Below, piece after piece: positions 1 through 10,600 of a stretch of 64,000 bases of DNA. Under the pieces are notes generated by a model that was not told the DNA's origin, made no database searches, and worked only from the letters and a program-made list of their open reading frames with translations. Position 1 is the first letter of the stretch, and each line of letters starts with the position of its first letter. The stretch lies in NCBI GenBank assembly GCA_943736015.1, contig OX031065.1:53732992-53796991 (forward strand). Direction: 5' to 3'. This DNA comes from Tridacna crocea. Lineage: Eukaryota; Mollusca; Bivalvia; Cardiida; Cardiidae. Made by a program: the position numbers and the translations under genes.

Positions 1-285
1 TACCCACCCCATTGTTCTCGAAATATAATGCCATAGTTCTCGGCATTGTTTTAAGAATTCTTTCCTAATGTCTGTGGGTAGTCACGCATGCACGATTCCA
101 TTGTTTTTGGGCATCACAGGCATCGAAGCCTCTGAGACACCGTGGTATGGCGTCATCCGAGATTGGTAGTGGAATTCCGGTCATTGTATACCCATTGTTC
201 TCCGGAATACTATCCCATTACTCTTGGAACAATACCAGTATTTTTCTTGGGAATCACACCCTCGTAGGCACTCTGCCCATCCGTG
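1..285 (+). repeat. family F arm fragment
   Basis: Same sequence as the outer part of the right arm of the 3 kb foldback element (about 10570-10890), same orientation, diverged. It includes the repeated phrases CCCATTGTTCTC and AGTCACGC. Cut by the window start. Confidence 0.75.
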
Positions 286-545
286 AACACATTGTGGCCA
301 AGAAAGGTTGCCCAGAATTAGCAATAATTATTAAACATGTATTGTTCGTCACAATGCTTTTTCGATTCGTCTCTACATCCAAGTTTTGTTTCGGTGTCTA
401 TGAACTAGAGCTGAAGTTGATTTTCATGATGTATTTAAGATATTTAAAATTCTAGAAATTCCAAAATTTAATCTTTTTATACACGCTTAAAAAGAGAAAA
501 AAACTTCATAGTACATAGGGAAAAGCCATTCTTAAAACTTTATTG

Positions 546-569
546 CGGCGCCGCTTAAGCGGCGGCGCT
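546..569. repeat. perfect GC-rich palindrome
   Basis: GCGGCGCCGC, then TTAA, then GCGGCGGCGC: a compact GC hairpin in AT-rich DNA next to the family E copy. Confidence 0.6.
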
Positions 570-1000
570 ATATTACTTGTACGGTCAGGTGGCAAGGGAC
601 GAACAAGTTTCCAAGTCCCTTGCCACCTGACCGTACAACGAATTTATTATACTGCAAAGTTATAACTTTTCAAAGCGTATTAGGCAAACTTTTTCTGTTT
701 TATAGTTTTACGAATCGAGAATGCTGACGAAATAGAAATTCCCTTCTGAGTGCCCCAATTCAATGAAAACAGTTACTGACGTCACTGGGAACTGACGTCA
801 CAAAAACGTGCAGTTTGGTGCATAAACGTGAAGTCTGGTGATTGATCGACGCCGTCATTTTGGATGTTGTTTTGCACGTGTAGTGACGTTTACGGGGCGC
901 TCAAAAGGGAAGCTGGCTGTACGTGGTTTTTGCCGGGGTACATGATATATGTTCCCGGCATGTTAACCAATCAGATCACGAGAAATTTATTTATAATAAT
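570..1000 (+). mobile_element. family E repeat, copy 1
   Basis: Starts with the palindrome GTACGGTCAGGTGGCA..TGCCACCTGACCGTAC (580-637) and runs through TGACGTCA-rich sequence to GTTCCCGGCATGTTAACC and AATCAGATCACG. An open frame at 864-1055 is part of the repeat, not a gene: it recurs at 28573. The TTAA near 964 is the empty site for the MITE found in copy 3. Confidence 0.75.
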
Positions 1001-1049
1001 ATTATTATTTATAACAATATTATTATTCGCATTTGAAAAGCGCCTGTGT

Positions 1050-2660
1050 AGGTAGCCATATTGTTTACTTGGTTCAGTTGGTTTTGTTTTTAGCTTGTGA
1101 AAAATACGGTACTTTCGAGCCCGTACCAACCTTTTTTTTTTTCTATTTGGACTGATTATTTTTTTTAGACATGTAAAATACCGTTCTTTCATTGCCAGAT
1201 CGATAAAAACCAGATCGTATCTCAGAGGGCCCAGAGTTTTTACGTATTCAGAGTTATATCAAAATTTAATTGCTTCGCATTAAGAAACAAGGAAATAATT
1301 TGAAGCATTTGTACCACGACTATATAAGAAGGCTAAGTATAAATGTTAGAATGGAAATGGACTAGGTTTGATATGATATGTTTAAGTGTTAACGTATACA
1401 ATAAAGAGACCTGACTTTTTTTCTATTTTTTCATCCATTTGTTTCCCTTTTATGCTAACTTTGAAATAAAGGCCATTTTATTTGTTATCATATTCTGTTA
1501 AATTTCTTGTCATAAACATATTATTGGCGTAAAGGTCATGCAAATTGTCATTATTCCCATGGCAATCCTTTTATTGCTCAGATTATATTGCTTTTGCTTT
1601 CTGCTTGCATACCTTCATTGCTATATTCTTCTTTAACTCAATTACATTGTATTCTAGAGATATATCAACGGTGTAAATTTATAACTTCCTGTTTTTAGTT
1701 TTTCTTCTGATATTGTACACATTTAACAGAGATAGAAGCTTTTTTTTAAATATTTCAGCTGGCCAGTTATCGTTCGCCTTGTTTTATAGATGATGAGTGA
1801 CTTTCTTTATATCTGCTATGGGCAGAAGGCGCATGGGTATTGTTTGTTTTTTACCTCTTTCTATAGAGCACGTATTTTAAGATACTTGACGTATGCCAAA
1901 AAGAAAATGCCTACTGCATTATACTTAGACTATTCTTAGTTCCACCTTATCCCATATTTATATATCAGCATATTTGTGTTATTGTGCATGAACAGATGAC
2001 CATTCTGGTTTTTTTTTGTTTGTATCACGATCATAGGTTAATTGTTATTTCCAGGATATTGTTTCCCAAACTGAAAATGACAGATTTCGTTTTACTGTGC
2101 TATTCATAGAGATTAGGCCTATGTCATCAGCTAATTTCCTTTGCTGACACAACTTATAGATGGGATGAATTATAATGGTGAGGTGTAATGTTTGTCATGG
2201 AATCTATTTAGTATCACTAAGATCATAGTTGATGATTTTGTATGCTGTCGATACGTTTTTGGGTACCAGCTATTCTACGCTCACAAACATGATCCAAGGC
2301 AGTTCTGTCAGTGCTTTGATTTAGACAAAATTGCTTCTATTTCTATAAAACAGCTGTTTTTACTATTTATATGAGTGTATAATCCTCCCTTGCTCGCCAG
2401 GTGGCAGACTTTGCCAAAGTGCTAAGGAGACCTTTGGATTTTAGAAAAAAATAGTGGTGAAAATTCTCCCCTGGGGAAGCTATTGGTGGTTCAAGGTCTG
2501 GTAAAGGTCTTGTAAAGGTCGTATCTCAACTACATGTCATTTATTTTATCATTACTACTTGTTTGTTAAGATGACAGAAATGTTTGTATGATGTAATAAA
2601 AATTACGTCGTGTAATAATATAACTCTTTATCGCAGATGACAAAATTTTAGATTGATCCT
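1050..2660. other. AT-rich DNA, no gene recognised
   Basis: Read on both strands; only short frames rich in Phe, Ile and Lys. No repeat family of this window was recognised apart from short T-runs. Confidence 0.5.
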
Positions 2661-2666
2661 TAACCC

Positions 2667-2896
2667 TTAACCCTTTCCCAAACAAGCCCTTGTTTTTACG
2701 TGTCTGCAGTACAAGTCTCTTGAAAACACTGAGGGAAAAAGAGAAATTGCTCGTAACGAGCAATTTCTCCTTTTCCCACAGTGTTTTCTGCCCATTCGGA
2801 TAATTTTTTTTGCCATTGTTATGAAAGTTAAAATTGTCGTCTGTAAACTCTTTTGGTTTGGAAGAGTCTAAAATTTGTCGTTTGGGAAAGGGTTAA
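2667..2896. mobile_element. family A MITE (piggyBac-like), reference copy
   Basis: Family description: TTAA at both ends; terminal inverted repeats CCCTTTACCAAAC or CCCTTTCCCAAAC; about 225 bp; a central palindrome around GGGAAAAGGAGAAAATGCTG / CAGCATTTTCTCCTTTTCCC; no coding. TTAA duplication and CCC-starting ends are piggyBac hallmarks. This copy has the tip variant GAAATTGCTCGTAACGAGC. Confidence 0.85.
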
Positions 2897-3076
2897 CCTG
2901 CTAAATAAATGAAATATTCAAGCCGATAGTAAAAACTCGAATAATGCTTTTTTAAACTTATATTTCACAAATTTCTCCTTATCGGACAGTGTGGATCAAA
3001 GATCAGACTGTACATTAATTTGACCAGTAATGTCCGCAAAAGGTCAGTGGGCCGAGGTTAGCAGCCTGAGGGTTAA
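2893..3076. mobile_element. family B MITE, copy 1
   Basis: Family description: TTAA ends, terminal CCTGCT/AGCAGCCTGAGG-type repeats, central palindrome GATCAAAGATCAGACTGCAC..., about 200 bp. This copy shares its left TTAA (2893-2896) with the preceding family A copy. Confidence 0.75.
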
Positions 3077-3116
3077 CGAAAGTGTTAGCAGGCTACTCAT
3101 TCAATGATAGGATTCT

Positions 3117-3342
3117 ACCCATTACCACACAATCCCTACTTTTTACGACCCTGGGGAAGAAGCCTTTAGAAAACATTGTGGGAAAAAGAGAAAATGCTGG
3201 TAACCAGCATTTTTTATTCTTTTCCCATAATATTTTCTACTCTTCACAAAACAAATTTCAAATTTTCAGTCAGTTTTAGTTTCTGGTCTGTAACTGCTTT
3301 CGATTTGGACAAACCTAAAATATTGTCGATTAGTAATGAGTA
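3117..3342. mobile_element. family A MITE
   Basis: CCATTACCACACAATCCC start; TTAA ends lost; palindrome present but the right arm is mutated (TTTTTATTC). Confidence 0.75.
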
Positions 3343-3829
3343 AAAAGGTTAGAAAACGTGGCAGATAGAGGAAATATTAGTCGCCAGTATTTTTCCTTTT
3401 TCTATCACTGTTTTAAAAAGCATTGTAGGTTGTGGTCGTAAAACTATATACTATTTTTGTTAAAGGGGAGATGTTTTAGGAGTGTGAGAATCATTATCAT
3501 TCAATAGATATGCAGCAATTACCGATATAAATGGAGAACTATTAATGTACATTTAGCTTCAGCCATAATAATCTGTACCTAGTGTTGTGGAAAGGGAGTT
3601 TGATGCATCTAAAAGAAACTATCAACTCACGGTACCTAGACTGTACAGTCCGCGCAGGCAAAAGTCCCAACAGCCTGAAATGAGTCCAACTACTTAGTGT
3701 TAGTTAACTTTCTGCATTTCAAAGAACCAGTTTACCCCCTGTTTCAGTTTCGATTGTTGGACAAATGGATTATATTATATTTCATGTGTCTATTTTTAAG
3801 AATGCCACGGGTAAAGAAATATCGTAATT

Positions 3830-4136
3830 TAAGCTGGGGGAAATTATTTCCCCGTTACAGTGAATTTTTTCCTCCTGCGCAAAATCTGGATCTACTTTTT
3901 TTGTTCTACTTGAGATCACTAGTTTAAAAAGTGGCATTCGTTGACAAAATAATCAGAGGAAATTTAAAATATAATTTATTTCATCTGCTTGTGGTTAATT
4001 TGGGGAAATATTTGCTTCAAAACGGAAAGGTCCGCGAAAATAACTCGTGCCTTACGGCACTCGTTATTTTCGCATACTTTTCCCTTTTTCGGCAAATATT
4101 TCCCCATATTACCCACAAACTGATGAAAGAAACTTT
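3830..4136. mobile_element. foldback repeat
   Basis: Long imperfect palindrome centred near 4050: GGGGAAATATTTGC / GCAAATATTTCCCC outside, GCGAAAATAACTCGTGCC / GGCACTCGTTATTTTCGC inside. Confidence 0.65.
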
Positions 4137-4490
4137 ATTCTAACATGACACGCGACTTTGGCTCTATAAACACAGTGCAAGGAAAACGTGGTAAAATCTG
4201 CGACAATCCATGTAGAGTGACGTCATTTAATGAGTGAGTTATTCAATGGAACATAATCTTCATCCGCTTTTTACTCTTAGTTTGAACTTGTTTTTCTTTC
4301 ATTAAGAATTGGCCAGGTTAGAATCGAAATAATCTTCTTTCTATCGTGGTATATCGTTCAATAAACCACGTTGTGAGTTATGAGGCGCAACTCGGGCTAT
4401 CGCCCTCGTGAATTATTTATTGTGCCTCATAACTCACAACTGTGGTTTATTGAACGATATACCACGATAGAAAGAAGATTATTTTTTAAT
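4137..4490 (+). mobile_element. family D palindromic element, copy 1
   Basis: Starts TTCTAACATGACACGCGAC; the right half is a large hairpin (CTTTCTATCGTGGTATATCG ... CGATATACCACGATAGAAAG) with GTGAGTTATGAGGC arms. Four copies occur in the window. Confidence 0.75.
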
Positions 4491-4667
4491 TTATGGACCA
4501 ATAGTTAGTGATGACCTGCATGGTGCAATGCTTCACGGAAGTGTATTAAATCCCCTTTTGTTCATATATATCTAAATGTGATCCATCACGCAAAAGTCGA
4601 CCATCTAGGTATTATGTACATCAATTAGATGAAAACTCAAAACAGATCAACGATGGTGCAGATCAGT

Positions 4668-4896
4668 TTAACCCTTTACCAAACGATGAGATTTTAGACT
4701 GGTCTACATTCAAAGCACTCAGAGACGTCAAAATATACAAAACTCAAAAGTTGAAATTTGTTTCCAGCAGGATAGAAAACATTGTGTGAAAAGTAGAAAA
4801 TGCTGGTTACCAGCATTTTCTCCTTTTCCCACAATGTTTTCAAAAGACTTATATCTCAGGGTCGTAAAAACCGGGGATTGTTTGGTAAATGGTTAA
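4668..4896. mobile_element. family A MITE
   Basis: Both TTAA ends intact; central palindrome intact. Confidence 0.85.
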
Positions 4897-4964
4897 GCTG
4901 ATAATTCAAAAATGAATGTATAACAGGGTGCAATGACCACTTTTCACATAGGAAATACCATTAA

Positions 4965-5040
4965 AGCGAAAAGTGTCAACCCTGGTCAGCCTGCGCAATT
5001 GGCGCATTCTGACCAGGGTTGACACTTTTCGCAGTTCCCA
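4965..5040. repeat. family L palindrome
   Basis: GCGAAAAGTGTCAACCCTGG ... CCAGGGTTGACACTTTTCGC around GTCAGCCTGCGCAATTGGCG; near-perfect hairpin upstream of the broken lectin exon. Confidence 0.7.
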
Positions 5041-5300
5041 GAAGGTCCCTTTTGGCGTGATGGGTCACATATGTCTAAAAATATCATGTGTCACTTTTAG
5101 GTCATACCGTCTGAAATCAGTATGGAGGATGCAGAATTTGCACTATAGTCCACGATTGCGGAGTGAATTTCTAATAATACTGAATACGTATTTAGTTATT
5201 ATAACCCAGTGTATTGAAATAACGATTATTCAGTGTATTTTTTTATGTTTTTGTCAACTTTATTCAAATATTTGTACAAATCAAGTAGATTTATTTCTAG

Positions 5301-5389
5301 GAAGACCCGCTTGTCCGACAGCTTGGCGTTTTTACAATGGTTCGTGATATTTCTTCAGCCGAGATCTACATAGGTGGACAGATGCTCTG
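5301..5389 (+). pseudogene. lectin exon with nonsense codon
   Basis: 89 nt between acceptor ag at 5299-5300 and donor gt at 5390-5391, phase 1 to phase 0. It reads CPTAWRFYNGS, stop, YFFSRDLHRWTDAL. The W..AL end is normal for this position of the fold. Confidence 0.75.
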
Positions 5390-5483
5390 GTATCACTCTT
5401 ATCATATCACTAGATATTGCAACAGTTCATACCATTTTTTGTGCAGAAACATTATGTTAAAACCTTGCATAGCTGTAGTCGAA

Positions 5484-6402
5484 TAACAATGTCAGAGGTA
5501 AAAATGTCAGAGGTAAAATACCAGAGGTAAAAATGTCAGAGTTAAAGTGGTAAATATGCCAGAGGTAATAATGTCATAGGTAAAAATGCCAGATGTATTA
5601 AGTATTACGAACATGGAGGGAAAAGGTTAGCTCAGTAGCAGATTTGAAATATATAGAAATTACCTCTTTAAATAGCAAAAAGCATTTGCCTCTGACCTCA
5701 CACCAGATATATTTTACATCAAACCATAGCATCTTCAATTGATAATAGATATTTGTTTAAACTGTTGTAAAATAAATGAGGAAACAAAGGGAGAAATTGC
5801 TTATTATGAGCACATTATTTGAGCAACTTCTTGTTTACAGTGTTCTTCAAATTTCATCTGCTGCTGGACAAAAAAATACAGTTGTGTAAATTATAAACAT
5901 GTAAATAAACCGTGGCAAAAGAATAACCCTTTCTTTTGTCACACTGTGTGAGGATTTCTAAATAAATGGCAGTTGTTGGATATAACATTTACATTCACTT
6001 CATTGCTTTTCCATATATGTTTTCTAATCAAAATTGAATTCTCCTAAGTATAGTATTCCTTTTAAAACAGAGCAATCCTAAAAAAGACATCAATGAACAA
6101 GTATCCTAGATAACAATATACGATCTTAGCTCAAACATTCCTTCTTTTTGCCCATAAACCAAGCTTGATTGTGACGGAATGCTTTTTCAAATGATTCAGA
6201 AGCCAGAAATAAGTGTGTTCCGACCAGGTTGAACGACTGAGCTAACCGGAATTACTACTGCTTTTTTTCCCATTGATATATGCATGTGCTATTGTTAATA
6301 CATCTGGCATTGTTACCTATGACATCATTACACCTCTGACATTTTTACCTCTGGCATTTTAGTACATGGCATTTTTACCTCTGACATTTTACCTACATTC
6401 TT
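5484..6402. mobile_element. element with tandem-repeat inverted ends (GGTAAAAATGTCAGA type)
   Basis: Left end 5484-5600 has about seven units of GGTAAAAATGCCAGA or similar; right end 6295-6402 has the same units reverse-complemented, finishing TTTTACCTACATTCTTG. No transposase frame between. Same architecture as 18418-21045. Confidence 0.7.
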
Positions 6403-6461
6403 GAATACAAGTGCAGTCTTATCTGGGATTTATGTCATCCGCTTGTTAAGTCAAGCATATT

Positions 6462-6590
6462 GTAGGGTTACTTCAAAAACGTCGTATTCACAGCCTGAAA
6501 CAATCGTAGTTACGACGTTTTTGAAGTAAACCTGACGCTACAACAAACTGTAGTTACGAGTTTTTTTTTTAAGTAAACCGACGATATGAG
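6462..6590. repeat. family C palindrome
   Basis: GTTACTTCAAAAACGTCGTA ... GTAGTTACGACGTTTTTGAA, followed by a third partial arm. Family shared with 25484-25566. Confidence 0.7.
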
Positions 6591-6624
6591 ATAGATATCT
6601 TTCTGAGTTTCGATTGGTTCTATA

Positions 6625-6848
6625 TTAACCTTTTACCACATGATAAAAAAATTAAACTTTTCCTAAAATAACGTTTGCAGACGGCAATTCAAATTTGGCT
6701 CGAATGATAGAGTTTGTCCTTGATATAGTAGAAAACATTGTAGGGAAGAAGGAGTTGCTGGCTACCAGCATTTACTCCTTTTCCTACAATGGTCTAAAAT
6801 GGCTTCTGTTGCAGGGTCGATAAAACTGATTGTGTGGTAAAGGGTTAA
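6625..6848. mobile_element. family A MITE upstream of lectin exon
   Basis: Both TTAA ends intact. It lies 23 bp upstream of lectin exon 6872-6953, close to where the branch point would be. Confidence 0.83.
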
Positions 6849-6871
6849 ACTTAATATCATTTTATTCCCAG

Positions 6872-6953
6872 GTTATGTGCAGGATTTTAAGGGGATATTT
6901 GGTGGAGATTAACAATGGCCCAGAAGACGATTTTATACGATATAATATGAAAG
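6872..6953 (+). CDS. C-type lectin exon (LVEIN segment)
   Basis: 82 nt, acceptor tttattcccag, donor gtaagc. It encodes [15 protein letters not shown] then [10 protein letters not shown], the second cysteine and helix-2 region of the domain. The same length and phase occur in the lectin exon at 32997-33078. Confidence 0.88.
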
Positions 6954-7014
6954 GTAAGCCCTGGAAAAGAATGGAGAATGAAGGTAGGCGGAAAATTGAC
7001 GAAACTTTCTCTAT

Positions 7015-7147
7015 TGATGGATGGATGGATGGATGGATGGATGGATGGTTGGTTGGATGGACGGATGGATGGATGGAGGAGGGACGGATGGATGGAGCGA
7101 GGGACGGATGGGCGGATAAATGGATGAATAAATGGATGAATAAATAA
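7015..7147 (+). repeat. ATGG microsatellite
   Basis: Pure (GGAT)n at 7015-7048, then interrupted units ending with ATGAATAA variants, in the lectin intron. It creates spurious open frames on both strands. Confidence 0.9.
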
Positions 7148-7308
7148 ACGGACGGCCGCAAGGTTAGGAAGGGATATTGGGACGATACATCAAGTCATAA
7201 ATTCACATGGGTTTCCCTATACAAAGTCAAACAATAGAATTAAGCCGTTTTCCGAAATTATTACTGTAAAATAAATAATCAATGTTACCACCATTTCTTC
7301 TGTCTCAG

Positions 7309-7535
7309 GAACCTTTGCATGGATTGGGCTTGCCGACATCGAGGCAGAGGGAGAATATATGTGGATGACGTCAATGAAAAGGATGTCTTATCATAACTGG
7401 TTCATTGGAGAACCGAAAAGCATCACTTCAACTTACAACTGTATCACTATTAGATTGCATACGTTGGGAAATGGTTGGGGCGACGACTCCTGCGATTTCA
7501 AGCATAACTATGTTTGTGAAAGGAGGCCGGGGTAA
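7309..7535 (+). CDS. C-type lectin terminal exon
   Basis: 227 nt from acceptor tgtctcag to TAA at 7533-7535. It holds the WIGL motif, GEPK, an NC cysteine, GNGWGDDSC and the final YVCE cysteine. The binding-loop triplet departs from the canonical sugar-binding forms. Confidence 0.9.
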
Positions 7536-7561
7536 ATGCAGTAGAACCATGTTCTGAGAAA

Positions 7562-7805
7562 TGGTGGTTTAATGCATCTGCGAAAAGTATCGACCCAGGT
7601 CAGCCTGCGCAGTCCGCGCAGGCTGACCTGAACCGAAACTTTTTGCTACTGGTAAATTTTCTGCATGTTCATGGACCAGTGTTTGACAGTCAGTTATTAG
7701 ACTTGATGGACTTCGTGAATCCATAGTAATGTGATCCTTTGTTTTTTAAAATGGTCCCGGGGGATATGTCAAAAGCTCGCTTTTGCCAGAGCATGGCTCA
7801 GTTCT
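7562..7805. repeat. family L repeat after lectin terminal exon
   Basis: ATCTGCGAAAAGTATCGACC and the hairpin AGGTCAGCCTGCGCAG / CGCAGGCTGACCT, ending GAGCATGGCTCAG. It begins 27 bp after the lectin stop codon. Confidence 0.7.
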
Positions 7806-8899
7806 ATTCAGATATATGTGGAGGTCAAAAGATGTCTCTTTAAGTGGATAGTATGTGTCTCGTAATGTGACTGATATTCTGTAAAAAAGTAGACTAATGT
7901 CAGGTTGTCAGCACAAGTAGTATATAACAATCGGATGATCAGAGTGCCTACGAGGGTGCGATGCCTGCCATGCCCAAAACCAATGGGGGTATTGTTCCAA
8001 GAATAATGGAACCATTCACGCGTGACTGCCCAAGGATAATGGGATAGCATTCCGGAGAACAATGGGTATACAATGACCTGAAATTCCACTACCAATCCTG
8101 GATGACGTCATACCACGGTGTCTGCGAGGCTGCGGTGACTGTGATGCCCCAAAACAATGGAATCGTGCACGCGTGACTGCCCACAGACAGTAGGAAAGAA
8201 TTCTTAAAACAATGCCGAGAACTATGGCAATATATTCCGAGAACAATGGGGTGGGTATAGTATGTCTGTCTAGAAACAGTAAAATCATACCACAAGACTG
8301 CCTGCTGTCGTGTGATTCATACGAGAAAACAAAGGGATTATTATTTCGAAAACAATGGCCTAAGTATCTCATATATGCCTAGAAACAGTGACGTTATACG
8401 GCAAGACAGCCAGCTTCCCCCGTGACTCCTACCAGAAAGCAATAGGATTTAAATCTGAGAATGATGGGGTAAGTACCTTATGACTGCCTGGAGCCCCGTG
8501 ACTCATACTATGGAACAATAGGATCATAATTTCGAGATCAATAGGAAAGGTATCGTTTATCTTCCACGCCTTAATAATGTCATATCACCGAAAAATGTGG
8601 ACCGTAGGTTTGCTACCATAACGTCTGTGATACGAATTTCAGTAATGTTGAAAGCAGCGTAAAACGCCATTCAGTCATTTTCTCCTCGTGCCATATCGTT
8701 TCACAGTTGAAAACACACCTGAATGACTTAATCCCAAACGCACAGACAATGAGTTTTCGAACAAACCCTGAGGCTGGTGGTATGGAAATGGGTATTACAA
8801 AATAGTCTCGGAGAATAAGGTAAATCATGTGTCTAAGCTCAAATTGCATTCCATTAGGTGTGTTCTTGTCATGTACTTTCTAAATCCTCACACGAGGTA

Positions 8900-9542
8900 C
8901 TTTTCATGAGGTGCTTTCTGTACAGTCTGTGATCATAGTGCTTTCGCTACAGTCTGCATATTTCAGGGTGTTTTCGCTGCAGTTCGCATTTATGGTGCTG
9001 TCGCTGCAGTTTGCATTTATGGTGCTGTCGCTGCGTTTATGGCGCTTTCGCTGCAGTTCGCGTTTATGGCGCTTTCGCTGCAGTACGCGTTTATGGTGTT
9101 GTCGCTGCAGTCCGCATTTATGATGCCTTTGATGCAGTTCACGTTTATGATGCCTACAATGCAGTTCGCGTTTATGGTGCAGTCGTTGCAGTTTGTGTTT
9201 ATGGTGCTGTCACTGCTGTCTGCGGTAAAGGTGCTGTTGTTGCAGTCCACATGTATGGTGACGTTGCTGCAGTTCGCGTTTGTCATGCCGTCGTCGCATT
9301 TCGCGTTTATGGTGATGTTGCTGCTGTTCGTGTTTATGGTGCTTTCTCTTCAGTTAGCATTTATTGTGCTGCCGCTGCAGTCCGCCTTTATGGTGCCGTT
9401 GCTACAGTTGGCATTTACTGTTACAGTTGACATTTATGGTGCTTTCTCCTCAGTTCACATATATGGTACTGTCGCTGCAGTCCGCATTTATGGTGCTGTC
9501 GCTGCAGTCCGCATTTATGGTGCCTTCCATGCAGTTCGCTTA
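8900..9542 (+). repeat. 27-bp tandem satellite
   Basis: Roughly 23 diverged units of CATTTATGGTGCTGTCGCTG plus CAGTTTG. The unit is 9 codons long, so several long open frames on both strands are by-products. It sits in the spacer of the foldback element. Confidence 0.9.
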
Positions 9543-10214
9543 AGAACTCCAGGAAAGCATGGACAGGTGCATTGGCCATTGGGATATAACTGAAATAACA
9601 TTGTTAAACGCCACCAAGTTTATTTAGTCCTTAATCTTACCTGGTCATTTCATACCGAGTACACAATAGAATATGATCTAGTCAGTCAATAGGCCTGTAC
9701 AGAATCGAAATCGATACTTCATCCATGAGCCAGATGATATAGTTTTAACCTTCGTAGTGGATTGATATGTCGCATATTCTTGTAAGACATCCGTCTAGTG
9801 ATATGTACGAACAGTCCACTTTTCAAGAACTAGGTTTCTTTCCAGGTTCTACAGATGTATGTCTTATTCCGTAAAAGGATGCTGCTACCTTATTTACCCA
9901 TATTCTCCAAGACTATTGTGTAATACCCATCTCCGTGCCACCAACCTCAGGGTTTGTTCGAAAACTCAATGTCCGTGCATTTCGTATTAAGTCATTCGGT
10001 GTGTTTTCAATTGTAAAACAATATGGCACGAGTAGAAAATGACTGAATGGCGTTTAGTGACGCATTCAACATTTTTGAATTCATATCACAGACGTTATGG
10101 TAGCAAACCTATGGTCCACATTTTTCGGTGGTATGACATTATTAAGGTGTGGTAGGCAAACGATATCTATCCTATTGATCTTGAAATTATGATCCTATTG
10201 TTCCGTGATATGAG

Positions 10215-10600
10215 TCACGGGGCTGCAAGCAGTCATACCATACTTACCCCATTATTTTCATATTTTTTCCTATTGCTTTCTGGTAGGAGTGACGGGGAAA
10301 GCTGGTAGTCTTGCGGTATGACGTCACTGTTTCTAGGCAGATATACGATACTTATGCCATTGTTTTCGAAATAATAATCCCTTTGTATTCTCGCAAGAAT
10401 CACGGGGGAAGCTGGCAGTCTTGCCATATAACGTCACTGTTTTTAGGCAGATATACAATACTTATGCCATTGTTCTCAAAATAATAATCCGTTTGTTTTC
10501 TCGTACGAATCACGGTACTGCAGGGAGTCTTGTGGTATGATTTTACTGTTTCCAGGCAGACATACTATACCCATCCCCATTGTTCTCAGAATATAATCCC
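10215..10600 (+). repeat. ~122-bp subrepeats in foldback arm
   Basis: Three to four tandem units, each with CTGGCAGTCTTGC, TGACGTCACTGTTT, TAGGCAGATATACGATAC and CCATTGTTTTCGAAATAATA. The left arm holds fewer units, so the arms differ in length here. Confidence 0.7.

Larger units (their letters stand above)
5301..7535 (+). pseudogene. C-type lectin, probable pseudogene (three exons seen, TGA in first)
   Basis: Three exons read as one C-type lectin domain. Exon at 5301-5389 (after acceptor ttatttctag) has the domain start CPTAW and YFFSRD; exon 6872-6953 reads [14 protein letters not shown]; exon 7309-7535 reads WIGLADIEAEGEYMW, NW..GEPK, GNGWGDDSC, YVCE and then TAA. Lengths 89 and 82 nt and splice phases (1, 0, 1) equal those of the intact lectin at 25.76-34.66 kb, so the two are paralogues. 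The first exon has TGA at 5345-5347 precisely where the paralogue has the cysteine of TCYFF. The galactose/mannose-specifying triplet is EPK, not EPN or QPD, and WND is replaced by WGD. No signal-peptide exon was found upstream. Family A MITE copy 6625-6848 sits 23 bp before exon 6872. Likely a decayed secreted lectin; a splice route skipping the first exon cannot be excluded. Confidence 0.8.

Noticed and set aside
864-1055. Frame with CTCSDVYGALKRE as a conserved gene
   Set aside because: The same frame recurs at 28573 because both are family E repeats; it degrades at the third copy.
5345-5347. UGA as selenocysteine replacing cysteine in the lectin
   Set aside because: No selenoprotein lectin of this type is known to me and no SECIS-like structure was spotted downstream; a nonsense mutation is simpler. 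Kept only as a test in the findings.
6862-7161. Ser/His/Pro-rich minus-strand protein
   Set aside because: Translation of the ATGG microsatellite.
9011-9593. Long overlapping frames (139 and 184 codons) as a repetitive protein gene
   Set aside because: They follow from a 27-bp satellite whose period is divisible by three; frames are open on both strands and carry no known motif.
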